A stretch of 50,260 nt of DNA from NCBI GenBank assembly GCA_946553045.1, contig CAMNRO010000017.1, positions 1 through 50,260 on the forward strand, given 5' to 3'. Shown piece by piece: positions 24,668 to 32,624 of the stretch. The translations under genes were made by a program, and so were the position numbers. The DNA is from an uncultured Porphyromonadaceae bacterium. GTDB lineage: Bacteria; Bacteroidota; Bacteroidia; Bacteroidales; Muribaculaceae. The notes beneath the pieces are model-generated. The model saw only the letters and a program-made list of their open reading frames with translations. It was not told the origin of the DNA and ran no database searches. Position 1 is the stretch's first letter. Each line of letters starts with the position of its first letter.

Positions 24668-24701
24668 CGGAACGGCATTGAAGACAACATGTGCCGCTCC
24701 G
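24668..24701 (+). terminator. Hairpin before dut
   Basis: CGGAACGGCA (24668-24677) pairs with TGCCGCTCCG (24692-24701) over 10 bp with one mismatch. It lies between the mini secreted-protein gene and dut. With no T-tract directly after it, terminator function is only probable. Confidence 0.4.
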
Positions 24702-24724
24702 TGCTATAAAAACACCATTATAAG

Positions 24725-25174
24725 ATGAGTTTCAACACCATAAAAATAAAAGTAGTCAACACATCTGCCAATCCCCTCCCCGGCTATGCCACACCTTCGG
24801 CCGCCGGCATGGACGTACGCGCCATGCTCGAAACATCTGTGACCATCGCTCCGGGTACCCGTGCCATAATCCCGACCGGCCTGAAAGTAGCTGTTCCCGA
24901 CGGCTACGAAATGCAACTGCGCCCCCGAAGCGGTCTGGCGCTCAAAAACGGAATAACGCTTCTGAACACACCGGGCACTATCGATGCAGACTACCGAGGT
25001 GAAATAGGTGTGATTATTGCCAATCTCGGAAACGAACCATTTACAGTGAGCAACGGCGACAGAATATGTCAGGCCGTGATAGCTCCTGTTGTTCATGCCG
25101 TATGGGAGGTATGCGACTCTCTCGACACCACCGAACGCGCCGACGGAGGCTTCGGCCACAGCGGTGTCAAATAA
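24725..25174 (+). CDS. dut: dUTP diphosphatase (dUTPase)
   Basis: The 149-residue protein shows all five dUTPase motifs in order: AAGMDVRA (I), RPRSGLALKNGI (II), NTPGTIDADYRGEIGV (III), GDRICQAVI (IV) and RADGGFGHSG (V). It is the trimeric type that hydrolyses dUTP to dUMP and pyrophosphate, keeping uracil out of DNA and feeding dTMP synthesis. It is the first of four tightly spaced genes leading into envelope proteins; the following TPR gene starts 16 nt later. Confidence 0.96.
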   Translation: MSFNTIKIKVVNTSANPLPGYATPSAAGMDVRAMLETSVTIAPGTRAIIPTGLKVAVPDGYEMQLRPRSGLALKNGITLLNTPGTIDADYRGEIGVIIANLGNEPFTVSNGDRICQAVIAPVVHAVWEVCDSLDTTERADGGFGHSGVK

Positions 25175-25190
25175 GAAGCTGCTATAAAAA

Positions 25191-26996
25191 ATGAATAGAA
25201 AACACACATCTTATATTCTGGCTATACTCATAGCCGCCGGTACACTGCTCTCTTTCGCAGCCAAACCGACAGCTGTGACAGATGCCGACAGATGCAAGGC
25301 TGAATATCTGTTTCTTGAAGCTGCGAACGCCTATACAGAAGCCAGATATGACGATTACTTCATGCTTCTGCGCCGTGCGGCCGCTCTTGACCCTGAAGAT
25401 TCCTTTATCGCGGGTGCGCTGGCTGAAATGCAACTTGCCAACAGTGCCAGCGACTCGCTGACAATGGAAGAAGCATACCGCGACCTTGAACGACGCTGGC
25501 TTGCCAATCCGTCGGACGAAAACAATGCGACGGTTTTCGCATCGGTAGCCAAAAGCGCCGGCCGCATCGACGATGTCATATATGTATGGGAGACGCTCGA
25601 CAGCCTTTTGCCCGACCGCACCGACCCGGCCATGAATCTTGCGTCGGCCCTCGTTGCCCGCGGAAGCACCAGGCCCGACACAAACGACATAAACCGTGCA
25701 CTCGGCATATACAACCGACTTCAGAAAGGCCTTAAAGGCAACGTGCAGCTTGTATCGCGCAAAATAAACGCCTTTGCGGCCAAGAGCGATACCGCCGATA
25801 TCGTCGCCGAGCTTAAGACTCTTTACTCCGATGCTCCGGCCGATATACAGGCTGCCCTGTTCATCGGCACGGTCTACCACTCGCTGTCTATGCCCGACTC
25901 GGCCATGAGGTTCTTTGACCGTGCGTGCGAAATAGACTCGACCAACGGCCTTGTCTACCTCACCAGAGCTTCGTTTTTCCAGACACGAGGCGACAGCGCC
26001 GCCTACGACCGCGAAGTTTTCCGGGCCCTCGAATCGCCCGAACTTGAGTTCCCGGCCAAATTCGAACTTCTCTCCGACTATGTGATAAAACTTTATGCCG
26101 ACTCGACCCTCCGCAGCCGCATAGACCACATGTTCGAGGTGCTTCAGGACGTGAATCCCGGAGAAGGTGTTCTTCATGCATTCTACGGCGACTATAAAGC
26201 TACAATCGGCGACCTCGAGGGAGCAGCCGAACAGTACACCTACAGTATCGACCTCGAACCCGACAATGAAAACACGTGGCAGAATCTGACCTCTATCTAC
26301 GGTCAGTTGGAAAATATCGAAAAAATGGCGGAAACAGCACAGAAAGCCACACACCGCTTTATCAATACGCCCTACTTCCCGCTTTCGGCAGCTGCGGCAC
26401 TCTCGCAGCTCAAGCGGACCGACGAAGCCCTGCTCACGCTCGACACACTCGATATGAGCCGCATTGACGACAATGTGAAATCGCTCATATACGGCACCCG
26501 CGGCGATATTCTCTACTCTATCGAACAGGCCGACAGCGCTTTTGCAGACTACCGGCGCGCAATAGAGATGAACCCTAAAAACTATATGGCAATGAACAAT
26601 GCCGCATATTACATGAGCGAACGGGAAACCGATCTCGGAACCGCCGAGATATACGCCTCCATCGCAACAGCGGCAGACCCCGAGAATGTGACATATCTCG
26701 ACACTCAGGCCTGGGTTCTTTTCAAGAAAAAGGAATATAAAAAGGCGCGTGAAGTGATGGATAAAGTGCTGCAGCTATGCGGTATAATCGATAATAATTC
26801 CACTATAGCCGAAAATCAGGAAACAAGGCCCGAAAACGAGCCGTCCACAGAAATATACGACCACGCCGGCGATATTTATTTTATGTCAGGAGACCATACG
26901 GAAGCGGTTGAATTCTGGAAAGAAGCACTGAAGCTCGACCCTGAAAATGAAGCGATAAAGAAAAAGGTGACACACCGCACTTACTTCTTCGAATAA
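25191..26996 (+). CDS. TPR-repeat periplasmic protein
   Basis: The 601-residue product has a signal peptide (YILAILIAAGTLLSFAAKP) and many tetratricopeptide repeats, for example AYTEARYDDYFMLLRRAAAL near the start, AEQYTYSIDLEPDNENTWQN in the middle and AVEFWKEALKLDPENEAIKK at the end. TPR arrays bind other proteins, and no catalytic motif is seen. Its stop overlaps the next start (TAATG at 26996). The gene order dUTPase, TPR, DUF4292 lipoprotein, EnvC-like protein recurs in Bacteroidales, which suggests a shared envelope-assembly task. The exact role is unknown. Confidence 0.8.
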   Translation: MNRKHTSYILAILIAAGTLLSFAAKPTAVTDADRCKAEYLFLEAANAYTEARYDDYFMLLRRAAALDPEDSFIAGALAEMQLANSASDSLTMEEAYRDLERRWLANPSDENNATVFASVAKSAGRIDDVIYVWETLDSLLPDRTDPAMNLASALVARGSTRPDTNDINRALGIYNRLQKGLKGNVQLVSRKINAFAAKSDTADIVAELKTLYSDAPADIQAALFIGTVYHSLSMPDSAMRFFDRACEIDSTNGLVYLTRASFFQTRGDSAAYDREVFRALESPELEFPAKFELLSDYVIKLYADSTLRSRIDHMFEVLQDVNPGEGVLHAFYGDYKATIGDLEGAAEQYTYSIDLEPDNENTWQNLTSIYGQLENIEKMAETAQKATHRFINTPYFPLSAAAALSQLKRTDEALLTLDTLDMSRIDDNVKSLIYGTRGDILYSIEQADSAFADYRRAIEMNPKNYMAMNNAAYYMSERETDLGTAEIYASIATAADPENVTYLDTQAWVLFKKKEYKKAREVMDKVLQLCGIIDNNSTIAENQETRPENEPSTEIYDHAGDIYFMSGDHTEAVEFWKEALKLDPENEAIKKKVTHRTYFFE

Positions 26997-27883
26997 TGAA
27001 AACGAATATTACAAGAATAGCCCTCGCATCGGCAATACTCTGCTGTCTTATGCTTTGTGCGTCATGCAGCAGCAAAAAATCGACACCGAAACAATCGTAC
27101 GAATCATCTGCAGAACAGGCCAAGAAAGAAAAAGACCCTCTTGCAGTCGCCTTTGCCTCGCTGGCAAGCTCTTATAAGCCCTGGACCGATGTTTCCATGC
27201 CTGTCAAGCTCGAACTGAAAGAACCTAAACGGTTTTCGGTGAGCGGAAAAGCGAGCATGGTCTATGGCAAATCAGTCTACATGTCGCTTCGCCTTCTGGG
27301 CATGGAACTCGGCGCCATATATGTCGATACCGACTCGATATATATAATGTCGAAGATGCAGCGCATGGCATATGTGGAATCTCTCGATTATTTTTCGAAG
27401 AACTTCGGTTTCACACTCGAAGACATACAAAGCCTTCTTTTAGGACAGGCTTTCGTACCCGGAAAAGGCGCTCTTACCCTTGCCGCTCAAAAGGACTTCA
27501 AGCTCCGGAACGGCGAAAAAACCGGAGAGTTGATTTTATCTCCGGCCAAGACTCCACGGAATGTCTCATGGCATTTCAAAGGCCAGTACACTCAGGAAGA
27601 GGAAGGAATAGCAGCGATTATCAATGCGTTGATTGTACAACCGGCGACCATGCAGCCTCTTTCCGCCTTATTCTCCGGCCAATGCGAGACATCTGGCGGA
27701 ACAGTGGCGTCCGAGGTGAGCATGTCGGCTACAATGAGTAAAAAATCTCTTAAAGTAAACGTAATCTGGAGCCTCAACCGTGCCGAATGGAACAAGGGCA
27801 TAGCACCCTCTGCGCCCAAAATTCCCTCTAATTACACACGATTGACAACCAAAGGCCTGACAGAACTCCTCAAAAAGCTGTAA
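26996..27883 (+). CDS. DUF4292 lipoprotein
   Basis: This 295-residue lipoprotein has lipobox MLCASC (Cys about residue 24) followed by SSKKSTPKQS. The body resembles DUF4292, a family predicted to adopt a LolA/LolB-like half-barrel that could carry lipid or lipoprotein acyl chains (VSGKASMVYGKSVYMSLRLL, GAIYVDTDSIYIMSKMQRMAY). It overlaps the TPR gene by one base and lies 12 nt before the EnvC-like gene. A function in lipoprotein or lipid handling at the outer membrane is inferred from fold similarity only. Confidence 0.75.
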   Translation: MKTNITRIALASAILCCLMLCASCSSKKSTPKQSYESSAEQAKKEKDPLAVAFASLASSYKPWTDVSMPVKLELKEPKRFSVSGKASMVYGKSVYMSLRLLGMELGAIYVDTDSIYIMSKMQRMAYVESLDYFSKNFGFTLEDIQSLLLGQAFVPGKGALTLAAQKDFKLRNGEKTGELILSPAKTPRNVSWHFKGQYTQEEEGIAAIINALIVQPATMQPLSALFSGQCETSGGTVASEVSMSATMSKKSLKVNVIWSLNRAEWNKGIAPSAPKIPSNYTRLTTKGLTELLKKL

Positions 27884-27895
27884 AATCGTAATCTG

Positions 27896-29176
27896 ATGCG
27901 CAGATTCCTCATCGTTATACTTGTTTTCATGTCTTTGATACCTGCGGCGGATGCCCGTAGGACAACCAAGGACATCAGACGTGAACGTCAGGCGACCGAG
28001 CGCAAAATAAAAGATACCCGCCGGCAAATCAGCTCGAATATCGACGACACCCGCCGAGAACTCAACAGGCTCACTTCTCTCGAAGGCGACATACGGAGCA
28101 ACGACGCACGCATTGCCCGGCTCACCTCAAGAAACGATTCTCTACGCAAAAAGACAAAAATACTTTCCGACAGCGTAGAACAGGCAACTGCAAAAGTGCA
28201 AAGACTCAAGCAATCGCGGGCTTCGGCAATGAGAGCCGCACGCCGTCAGCGCCAGACTGCCGGCTCCGCGTCTGCATTTATATTCTCCTCCGAGTCATTC
28301 CGCCAGGCGCTGAGACGTGCCTCTTATCTACGCGACCTGGCCCGCTGGCAAGACAGCACGGCTACATCTCTGGCCCGCGAAGCCAGAGTGCTCGAAATAA
28401 AGAAAGCAAGCCTGGATTCTACCCGCAAAATCCTAAAAGCCAATATTGCCAGTTTATCGGAAGAACGCCTGAAGCTCGAACAGAACAGCAGAGAGGCAAA
28501 AACCGTTGTGGCCTCGTTGAAACGACAGGGGCGCAACCTTGAGAAAGTGCTCAAAGAGCAACAGCGTCTGGCCCAGAAACTCGACCAGGAACTGAACCGC
28601 CTTATCGAAGAAGAAGCACGCCGTGCAGCCGAAGAGGCAAGAAAAAAGAAAGAGCAGGAAGAAGCAGCCCGCAGGAAGCAGCAGAATAACACACCATCTG
28701 AAACCCCGAAAAAAGCCCAATCTTCTCCCGCTCCTCCGGAACCGGCGCAACCGGGCAAACCGTTTGCAGACATGAAAGGCAAACTGCCTCTCCCGCTCGA
28801 CCGCAACGCCACCGTCGCAGTGCCTTTCGGTCTTCAGACTCATGCTGAATATTCAAAAGTAAAGATGCAGAACAACGGCATAGACCTCGAAACCGAGCCG
28901 GGAGCATCGGCCCGTGCGGTCCATGAAGGCACCGTGTCGATGGTTATTGTCATGGAGGGCTACCACAATGTCGTGCTGGTGCGCCATGGCGAATATCTTA
29001 CGGTTTATGCCGGTCTGGCAGACCTTGCAGTCAGAAAAGGCCAGCGTGTGAATGCCGGCGACCGCATCGGCTCAGTATATGTCGACAAAAACGATGACAA
29101 CCGCACCAGACTTCACTTCGAAGTACGCCACGAAAAAGAAAAACTCGACCCGGCCCAATGGATAAGGCTCCGATGA
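27896..29176 (+). CDS. EnvC-like murein hydrolase activator (coiled coil plus degenerate LytM/M23)
   Basis: The 426-residue exported protein has a signal peptide (LIVILVFMSLIPAADA) and a long arginine/lysine/glutamate-rich coiled coil (about 22-255) containing the stretch RLIEEEARRAAEEARKKKEQ. A Pro/Ser-rich linker and a C-terminal LytM/M23 domain (about 300-426) follow. The metallopeptidase site is incomplete: NNGIDL stands where active enzymes have a histidine before the GxD, although LHFEV remains. As with E. coli EnvC, it probably activates amidases at the division septum rather than cutting peptidoglycan itself. It closes the dUTPase-TPR-DUF4292 cluster. Confidence 0.85.
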   Translation: MRRFLIVILVFMSLIPAADARRTTKDIRRERQATERKIKDTRRQISSNIDDTRRELNRLTSLEGDIRSNDARIARLTSRNDSLRKKTKILSDSVEQATAKVQRLKQSRASAMRAARRQRQTAGSASAFIFSSESFRQALRRASYLRDLARWQDSTATSLAREARVLEIKKASLDSTRKILKANIASLSEERLKLEQNSREAKTVVASLKRQGRNLEKVLKEQQRLAQKLDQELNRLIEEEARRAAEEARKKKEQEEAARRKQQNNTPSETPKKAQSSPAPPEPAQPGKPFADMKGKLPLPLDRNATVAVPFGLQTHAEYSKVKMQNNGIDLETEPGASARAVHEGTVSMVIVMEGYHNVVLVRHGEYLTVYAGLADLAVRKGQRVNAGDRIGSVYVDKNDDNRTRLHFEVRHEKEKLDPAQWIRLR

Positions 29177-29251
29177 CACGAGCCTCTGACCAGACCGGCT
29201 AATGCACGACCAAATACGGCAGTTCACTGAACATTTTTGAATTAAGGAGTG

Positions 29252-29297
29252 TTTTGATTATCAAAATACGCCATGAACGCGTATCTGAAAAATCAGA
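29252..29297 (+). promoter_or_regulatory. Clustered small hairpins in the frc leader
   Basis: Three inverted repeats follow one another upstream of frc: TTTTGAT/ATCAAAA (29252-29266), ATACGC/GCGTAT (29266-29284, 7-nt loop) and TCTGA/TCAGA (29284-29297, 4-nt loop). The first two share the base at 29266. The frc ATG is at 29323. No TAnnTTTG promoter is visible in the 146-bp gap. The repeats could be operator sites or an RNA leader. The inverted repeats are read directly; their function is inferred. Confidence 0.4.
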
Positions 29298-29322
29298 ATT
29301 CGTTAACCAAAATTCAAAAGAT

Positions 29323-30627
29323 ATGAACTACGCTCCTCTACAAGGAATCAAGATTGTAGACTTCACTGCAGTGCAGTCAGGTCCTTCGTGTACACAACTT
29401 CTGGCATGGCTTGGTGCCGATGTAATCAAAATTGAACGCCCCGGCTCAGGCGACGCAACCAGAAAAGAACTCCAGTTCGACCCCAACGAGCCCAGCTACT
29501 ACTTCCTGCAACTCAATTCCGACAAAAAATCTCTCGCACTCGATGCCGCAACCCCCGACGGTAAGGAAATACTTACCAAACTGATTCAGGGTTGCGATAT
29601 ATTTGTTGAAAACCTCCACCCCGGAGCCATGGATAAGCTTGGCTTCAGCTGGGAAGAAGTCCACAAACTCAACCCGAGATGTATCTACGGAACCATCAAG
29701 GGCTTCCCTGTATCGTCGCAATACGCACATCTGAAAGCATACGAACCTGTAGCACAGGTAACAGCAGGCGCTGCATCCACCACCGGCTGGTGGGAAGGCG
29801 ACAACGACGTGCCGACCCAGAGCGGCGCCGCCCTCGGCGACTCCAATACCGGCATGCACCTTGCCATCGGTCTGCTTGCAGCACTCGTACAGCGCGAAAA
29901 GACCGGCGAAGGAGTGTATGTATATCAGTCGATGCACAACGCATGTCTTAACCTCTGCCGTATCAAGACCCGCGACCAGCTAACCCTCGACCGTATCGGA
30001 TACCTCACTCAGTTCCCGCAGTATCCCGACCAGAAATTCGGCGACTTCGTGCCCCGCTCCGGCAACCAGGAAGGCTCAGGCGTACTCGGCTGGACATATA
30101 AATGCAAGGGCTGGGAAACAGACCCCAATGCTTACGCATATGTCATTCTTCAGCGCGGAGCAAAAGACTTCGAACTTGCCTGCAAGGCTCTCGGATTCGA
30201 AGACTGGCTCACCAATCCCGATTTCAACACTGCCGACGCCCGCGACCGCCACAAACAGGAAATCTACGCCCGCGTACAGCAGTTCTGTATCGACAAAACC
30301 AAATATGAGGTTACCGAAATCCTATCGAAAGCCGGTGTTCCTGTGGCCCCGGTGCTCTCGACCAAGGAAATCATGGACGACCAGAGCCTCTACGACGGCA
30401 ACACCCTCGTAAAAATCAATCAGGGCGGCAATATCGGCGAATTCGTGACAGTCGGTGTGCCTTTCACCCTCTCCAACTATCAGCCGACCTATGGCCCGTG
30501 CCCGACTCTTGGCGGAAACACCGACGAGGTTCTCGCTTCGCTAGGCTATACAGCCGAAGACATGGCTCGTTTCAAGGCCAACGGTACTACAGCACCTATG
30601 CCGAAGACCGCTTCGCCTACTAAATAA
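29323..30627 (+). CDS. frc: Formyl-CoA:oxalate CoA-transferase
   Basis: The 434-residue class III CoA-transferase moves CoA from formyl-CoA to oxalate. It closely follows the Frc/YfdW pattern: SGPSCTQLLAWLGADVIKIE, the ALGDSNTGMHL segment holding the catalytic aspartate (about residue 173, equivalent to Asp169 of Oxalobacter formigenes), LNLCRIKTRDQ and YKCKGWETDPNAYAYV. Unusual points, compared with recalled family sequences: the glycine loop normally written GGGGQPG reads GSGVLG (about 251-256), and the position of O. formigenes Trp48 (Gln in E. coli) is Glu49. An in-frame TTG at 29254 would add 23 atypical residues and is rejected. It is followed by oxc and an AEC carrier, as in E. coli yfdWUV. 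Confidence 0.92.
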   Translation: MNYAPLQGIKIVDFTAVQSGPSCTQLLAWLGADVIKIERPGSGDATRKELQFDPNEPSYYFLQLNSDKKSLALDAATPDGKEILTKLIQGCDIFVENLHPGAMDKLGFSWEEVHKLNPRCIYGTIKGFPVSSQYAHLKAYEPVAQVTAGAASTTGWWEGDNDVPTQSGAALGDSNTGMHLAIGLLAALVQREKTGEGVYVYQSMHNACLNLCRIKTRDQLTLDRIGYLTQFPQYPDQKFGDFVPRSGNQEGSGVLGWTYKCKGWETDPNAYAYVILQRGAKDFELACKALGFEDWLTNPDFNTADARDRHKQEIYARVQQFCIDKTKYEVTEILSKAGVPVAPVLSTKEIMDDQSLYDGNTLVKINQGGNIGEFVTVGVPFTLSNYQPTYGPCPTLGGNTDEVLASLGYTAEDMARFKANGTTAPMPKTASPTK

Positions 30628-30650
30628 GCAGGGCTGGCAGTGACAAGTAA

Positions 30651-30713
30651 AAAGAGTTAAGATAATGGTTTGTCTGGTACAAATCCGAGTCCAAACTATT
30701 ATCTTAACTTTTT
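30651..30713 (+). promoter_or_regulatory. Long hairpin between frc and oxc
   Basis: The arms at 30655-30672 and 30692-30709 form an 18-bp stem with one G-T pair around a 19-nt loop; flanking A and T runs extend it to about 22 bp (30651-30713). The base of the stem reads AGTTAAGATAA/TTATCTTAACT and is followed by TTTTT, so it resembles an intrinsic terminator inside the operon. The same stem base reappears after oxc. It may give partial termination and set the ratio of Frc to Oxc, or act as an mRNA stabiliser. Confidence 0.6.
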
Positions 30714-30740
30714 AAACTTATTAAACTAAAATTCAAGCAC

Positions 30741-32477
30741 ATGACAACTACAAACAATACACCTCAGACCGCTCCGTCATATCCGGCACAAGTCACGGGC
30801 ATGGATATCCTCGTCCGGGCACTGCGCATGGTCGGCATAGACACAATGTACGGTCTCGTCGGCATTCCTGTGACAGAAGTGGCCTATATAGCCCAGGGCC
30901 GAGGCATTCGCTTCATAAGCTTCCGCCACGAGCAGCAGGCAGGCATGGCCGCTGCGACCCACGGCTACCTGACCGGCAAGCCCGGCGTGCTTCTCACAGT
31001 ATCGTCGCTCGGCTTCATGAACGGTCTTACCGCAACAACAAACGCTACTGTAAACTGCTATCCGATGATTCAGATCAGCGGTTCGAGCGTACGCGAGCCA
31101 ATAGACCTCGAACAAGGCACATACGAGGGTCTCGACCAGCTCAATGTAGCCAAACCTCTGGTAAAAGCCGCATACCGTGTCAATAAGCCCGAGGATATCC
31201 CGACGGCTGTGGTGCGCGCATACCGCGCGGCAGTCTCGGGGCGCCCCGGCGGCGTCTATCTCGACGTTACCACACCATGTCTCGGCGCCATAATGAATGC
31301 CGAGGATGCCGACAAACTATTCTATCAGCCCGTAGACCTTTGCCCGGCCATGCCGCCGGCCCAGGAGGCTGTAGACCGTGCCGTATCGCTTCTCGCAGGA
31401 GCAAAAAAACCGGCCGTCATCATTGGCAAGGGAGCGGCCTACGCCCGTGTCGAGGACAAAATCAAGGCTCTTATCGACAAGACAGGTGTGCCATACTTCC
31501 CGATGTCGATGGCAAAAGGCGTCATGCCCGACAACGGCCCTCTCAGCGCGCTGTCGTGCCGCTCGACCATCATGCAGGAAGCCGACGTAGTGGTTCTTGT
31601 CGGAGCACGTCTTAACTGGCTGCTTTCCCGCGGACACGGCAAATGGAGCCCCGACACTAAATTCATACAGCTCGACATCGACCCCGAAGAAATCGACTGC
31701 AACCGCCCGATTGCCGCACCCGTCGTAGGCGACCTCGCAAGTTCACTCGACGCAATCCTGGCCGGTCTCGACAAGACAACGATGAGCATGGACCCGACCT
31801 GGGTTCCCGCTCTTCAGAAAGAGACCGCCGTCAAGAATGCCAAATTCGCCGAACGGCTCAAAGCCAATGCCACTGCAATGCCAATGGACCACTGGACGGC
31901 ACTCGGCGTAATCAAGCCTATCCTCGAGGCCAACGACGACATCATTCTGGTGAACGAAGGCGCGAACACACTCGACGACACCCGCGACTGCATTGACATG
32001 TCGAAGCCACGCTGCCGTGTCGACTGTGCCACATGGGCCATCATGGGCATGGGCATGGGCTCGGCAGTCGGAGCCGCCGTCGCCACCGGCCAACGCGTCG
32101 TAGCAATCGAAGGCGACAGCGCATTCGGTTTCTCCGGCATGGATTTCTCGACAATCTGCCGCTTCAAACTGCCGGTGACTGTCGTCATTTTCAACAACGG
32201 CGGTATCTACAACGGTATCGGACAGAACATGGGCAAGGACGGCGACCCCGCACCTACCACCCTCGACATTCACGCCCGCTATGATAAGCTCGGCGAGGCC
32301 TTCGGCGCCACAACCTTCTACGTAACCACGCCTCAGGAACTTGAGGCTGCATTCAAGGAAGCTATCGCCTGCAAAGGCCCGGCGCTGATAGACGTTCAGC
32401 TCGGTGCTGATTCGGGCAAAGAATCGGGCCATATAGGCTATCTCAACCCCGCCCCCCTCGAGACTATCATAGTTTAA
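30741..32477 (+). CDS. oxc: Oxalyl-CoA decarboxylase
   Basis: The 578-residue thiamine-diphosphate enzyme converts oxalyl-CoA to formyl-CoA and CO2, consuming a proton. The N-terminal Pyr domain carries the catalytic glutamate in FRHEQQAG (about residue 64). The ISGSS and GTYEGLDQLNVAKP segments match oxalyl-CoA decarboxylases rather than acetolactate synthases. The central domain has GRPGGVYLDV and QLDIDPEEIDCNRP. The C-terminal PP domain holds the ThDP/Mg motif from GDSAFGFSGMDFSTICRF to FNN (about 458-486). The length fits the family (about 565-580). It regenerates the formyl-CoA used by Frc, so the pair forms a catalytic cycle. Confidence 0.96.
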   Translation: MTTTNNTPQTAPSYPAQVTGMDILVRALRMVGIDTMYGLVGIPVTEVAYIAQGRGIRFISFRHEQQAGMAAATHGYLTGKPGVLLTVSSLGFMNGLTATTNATVNCYPMIQISGSSVREPIDLEQGTYEGLDQLNVAKPLVKAAYRVNKPEDIPTAVVRAYRAAVSGRPGGVYLDVTTPCLGAIMNAEDADKLFYQPVDLCPAMPPAQEAVDRAVSLLAGAKKPAVIIGKGAAYARVEDKIKALIDKTGVPYFPMSMAKGVMPDNGPLSALSCRSTIMQEADVVVLVGARLNWLLSRGHGKWSPDTKFIQLDIDPEEIDCNRPIAAPVVGDLASSLDAILAGLDKTTMSMDPTWVPALQKETAVKNAKFAERLKANATAMPMDHWTALGVIKPILEANDDIILVNEGANTLDDTRDCIDMSKPRCRVDCATWAIMGMGMGSAVGAAVATGQRVVAIEGDSAFGFSGMDFSTICRFKLPVTVVIFNNGGIYNGIGQNMGKDGDPAPTTLDIHARYDKLGEAFGATTFYVTTPQELEAAFKEAIACKGPALIDVQLGADSGKESGHIGYLNPAPLETIIV

Positions 32478-32496
32478 CACAAGTTTAAAAAGTCAA

Positions 32497-32555
32497 GGAA
32501 GTTAAGATAACAACTCCTCAAGCAGCCATAATAAGGAGGTGTTATCTTAATTTCC
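32497..32555 (+). promoter_or_regulatory. Long hairpin between oxc and the AEC carrier, related to the one before oxc
   Basis: The arms at 32497-32518 and 32534-32555 form a 22-bp stem with one G-T pair and one mismatch around a 15-nt loop. Its base, AGTTAAGATAA/TTATCTTAA, is the same as in the hairpin before oxc, while the inner part differs (CAACTCCT/AGGAGGTG). Only a short pyrimidine run follows. The pair of related hairpins looks like a repeated intergenic RNA element. Confidence 0.55.
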
Positions 32556-32624
32556 TCACCAAAAACTCTTTAAACCGGAAAGTTGAGCTTGCGAAACTTA
32601 TCTAATTATTTTCAACTATTTATT

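Noticed and set aside
25182..26354. Long minus-strand open frame opposite the TPR gene
   Set aside because: No family features; the plus-strand TPR repeats and signal peptide are clear, so this is a shadow frame.
29254..29322. N-terminal extension of frc from a TTG codon
   Set aside because: The extra 23 residues are not seen in recalled Frc sequences and lie over the hairpins of the leader.
31743..32480. Minus-strand open frame opposite oxc
   Set aside because: Antisense to the conserved ThDP-binding half of oxc and without a plausible start region or motif.
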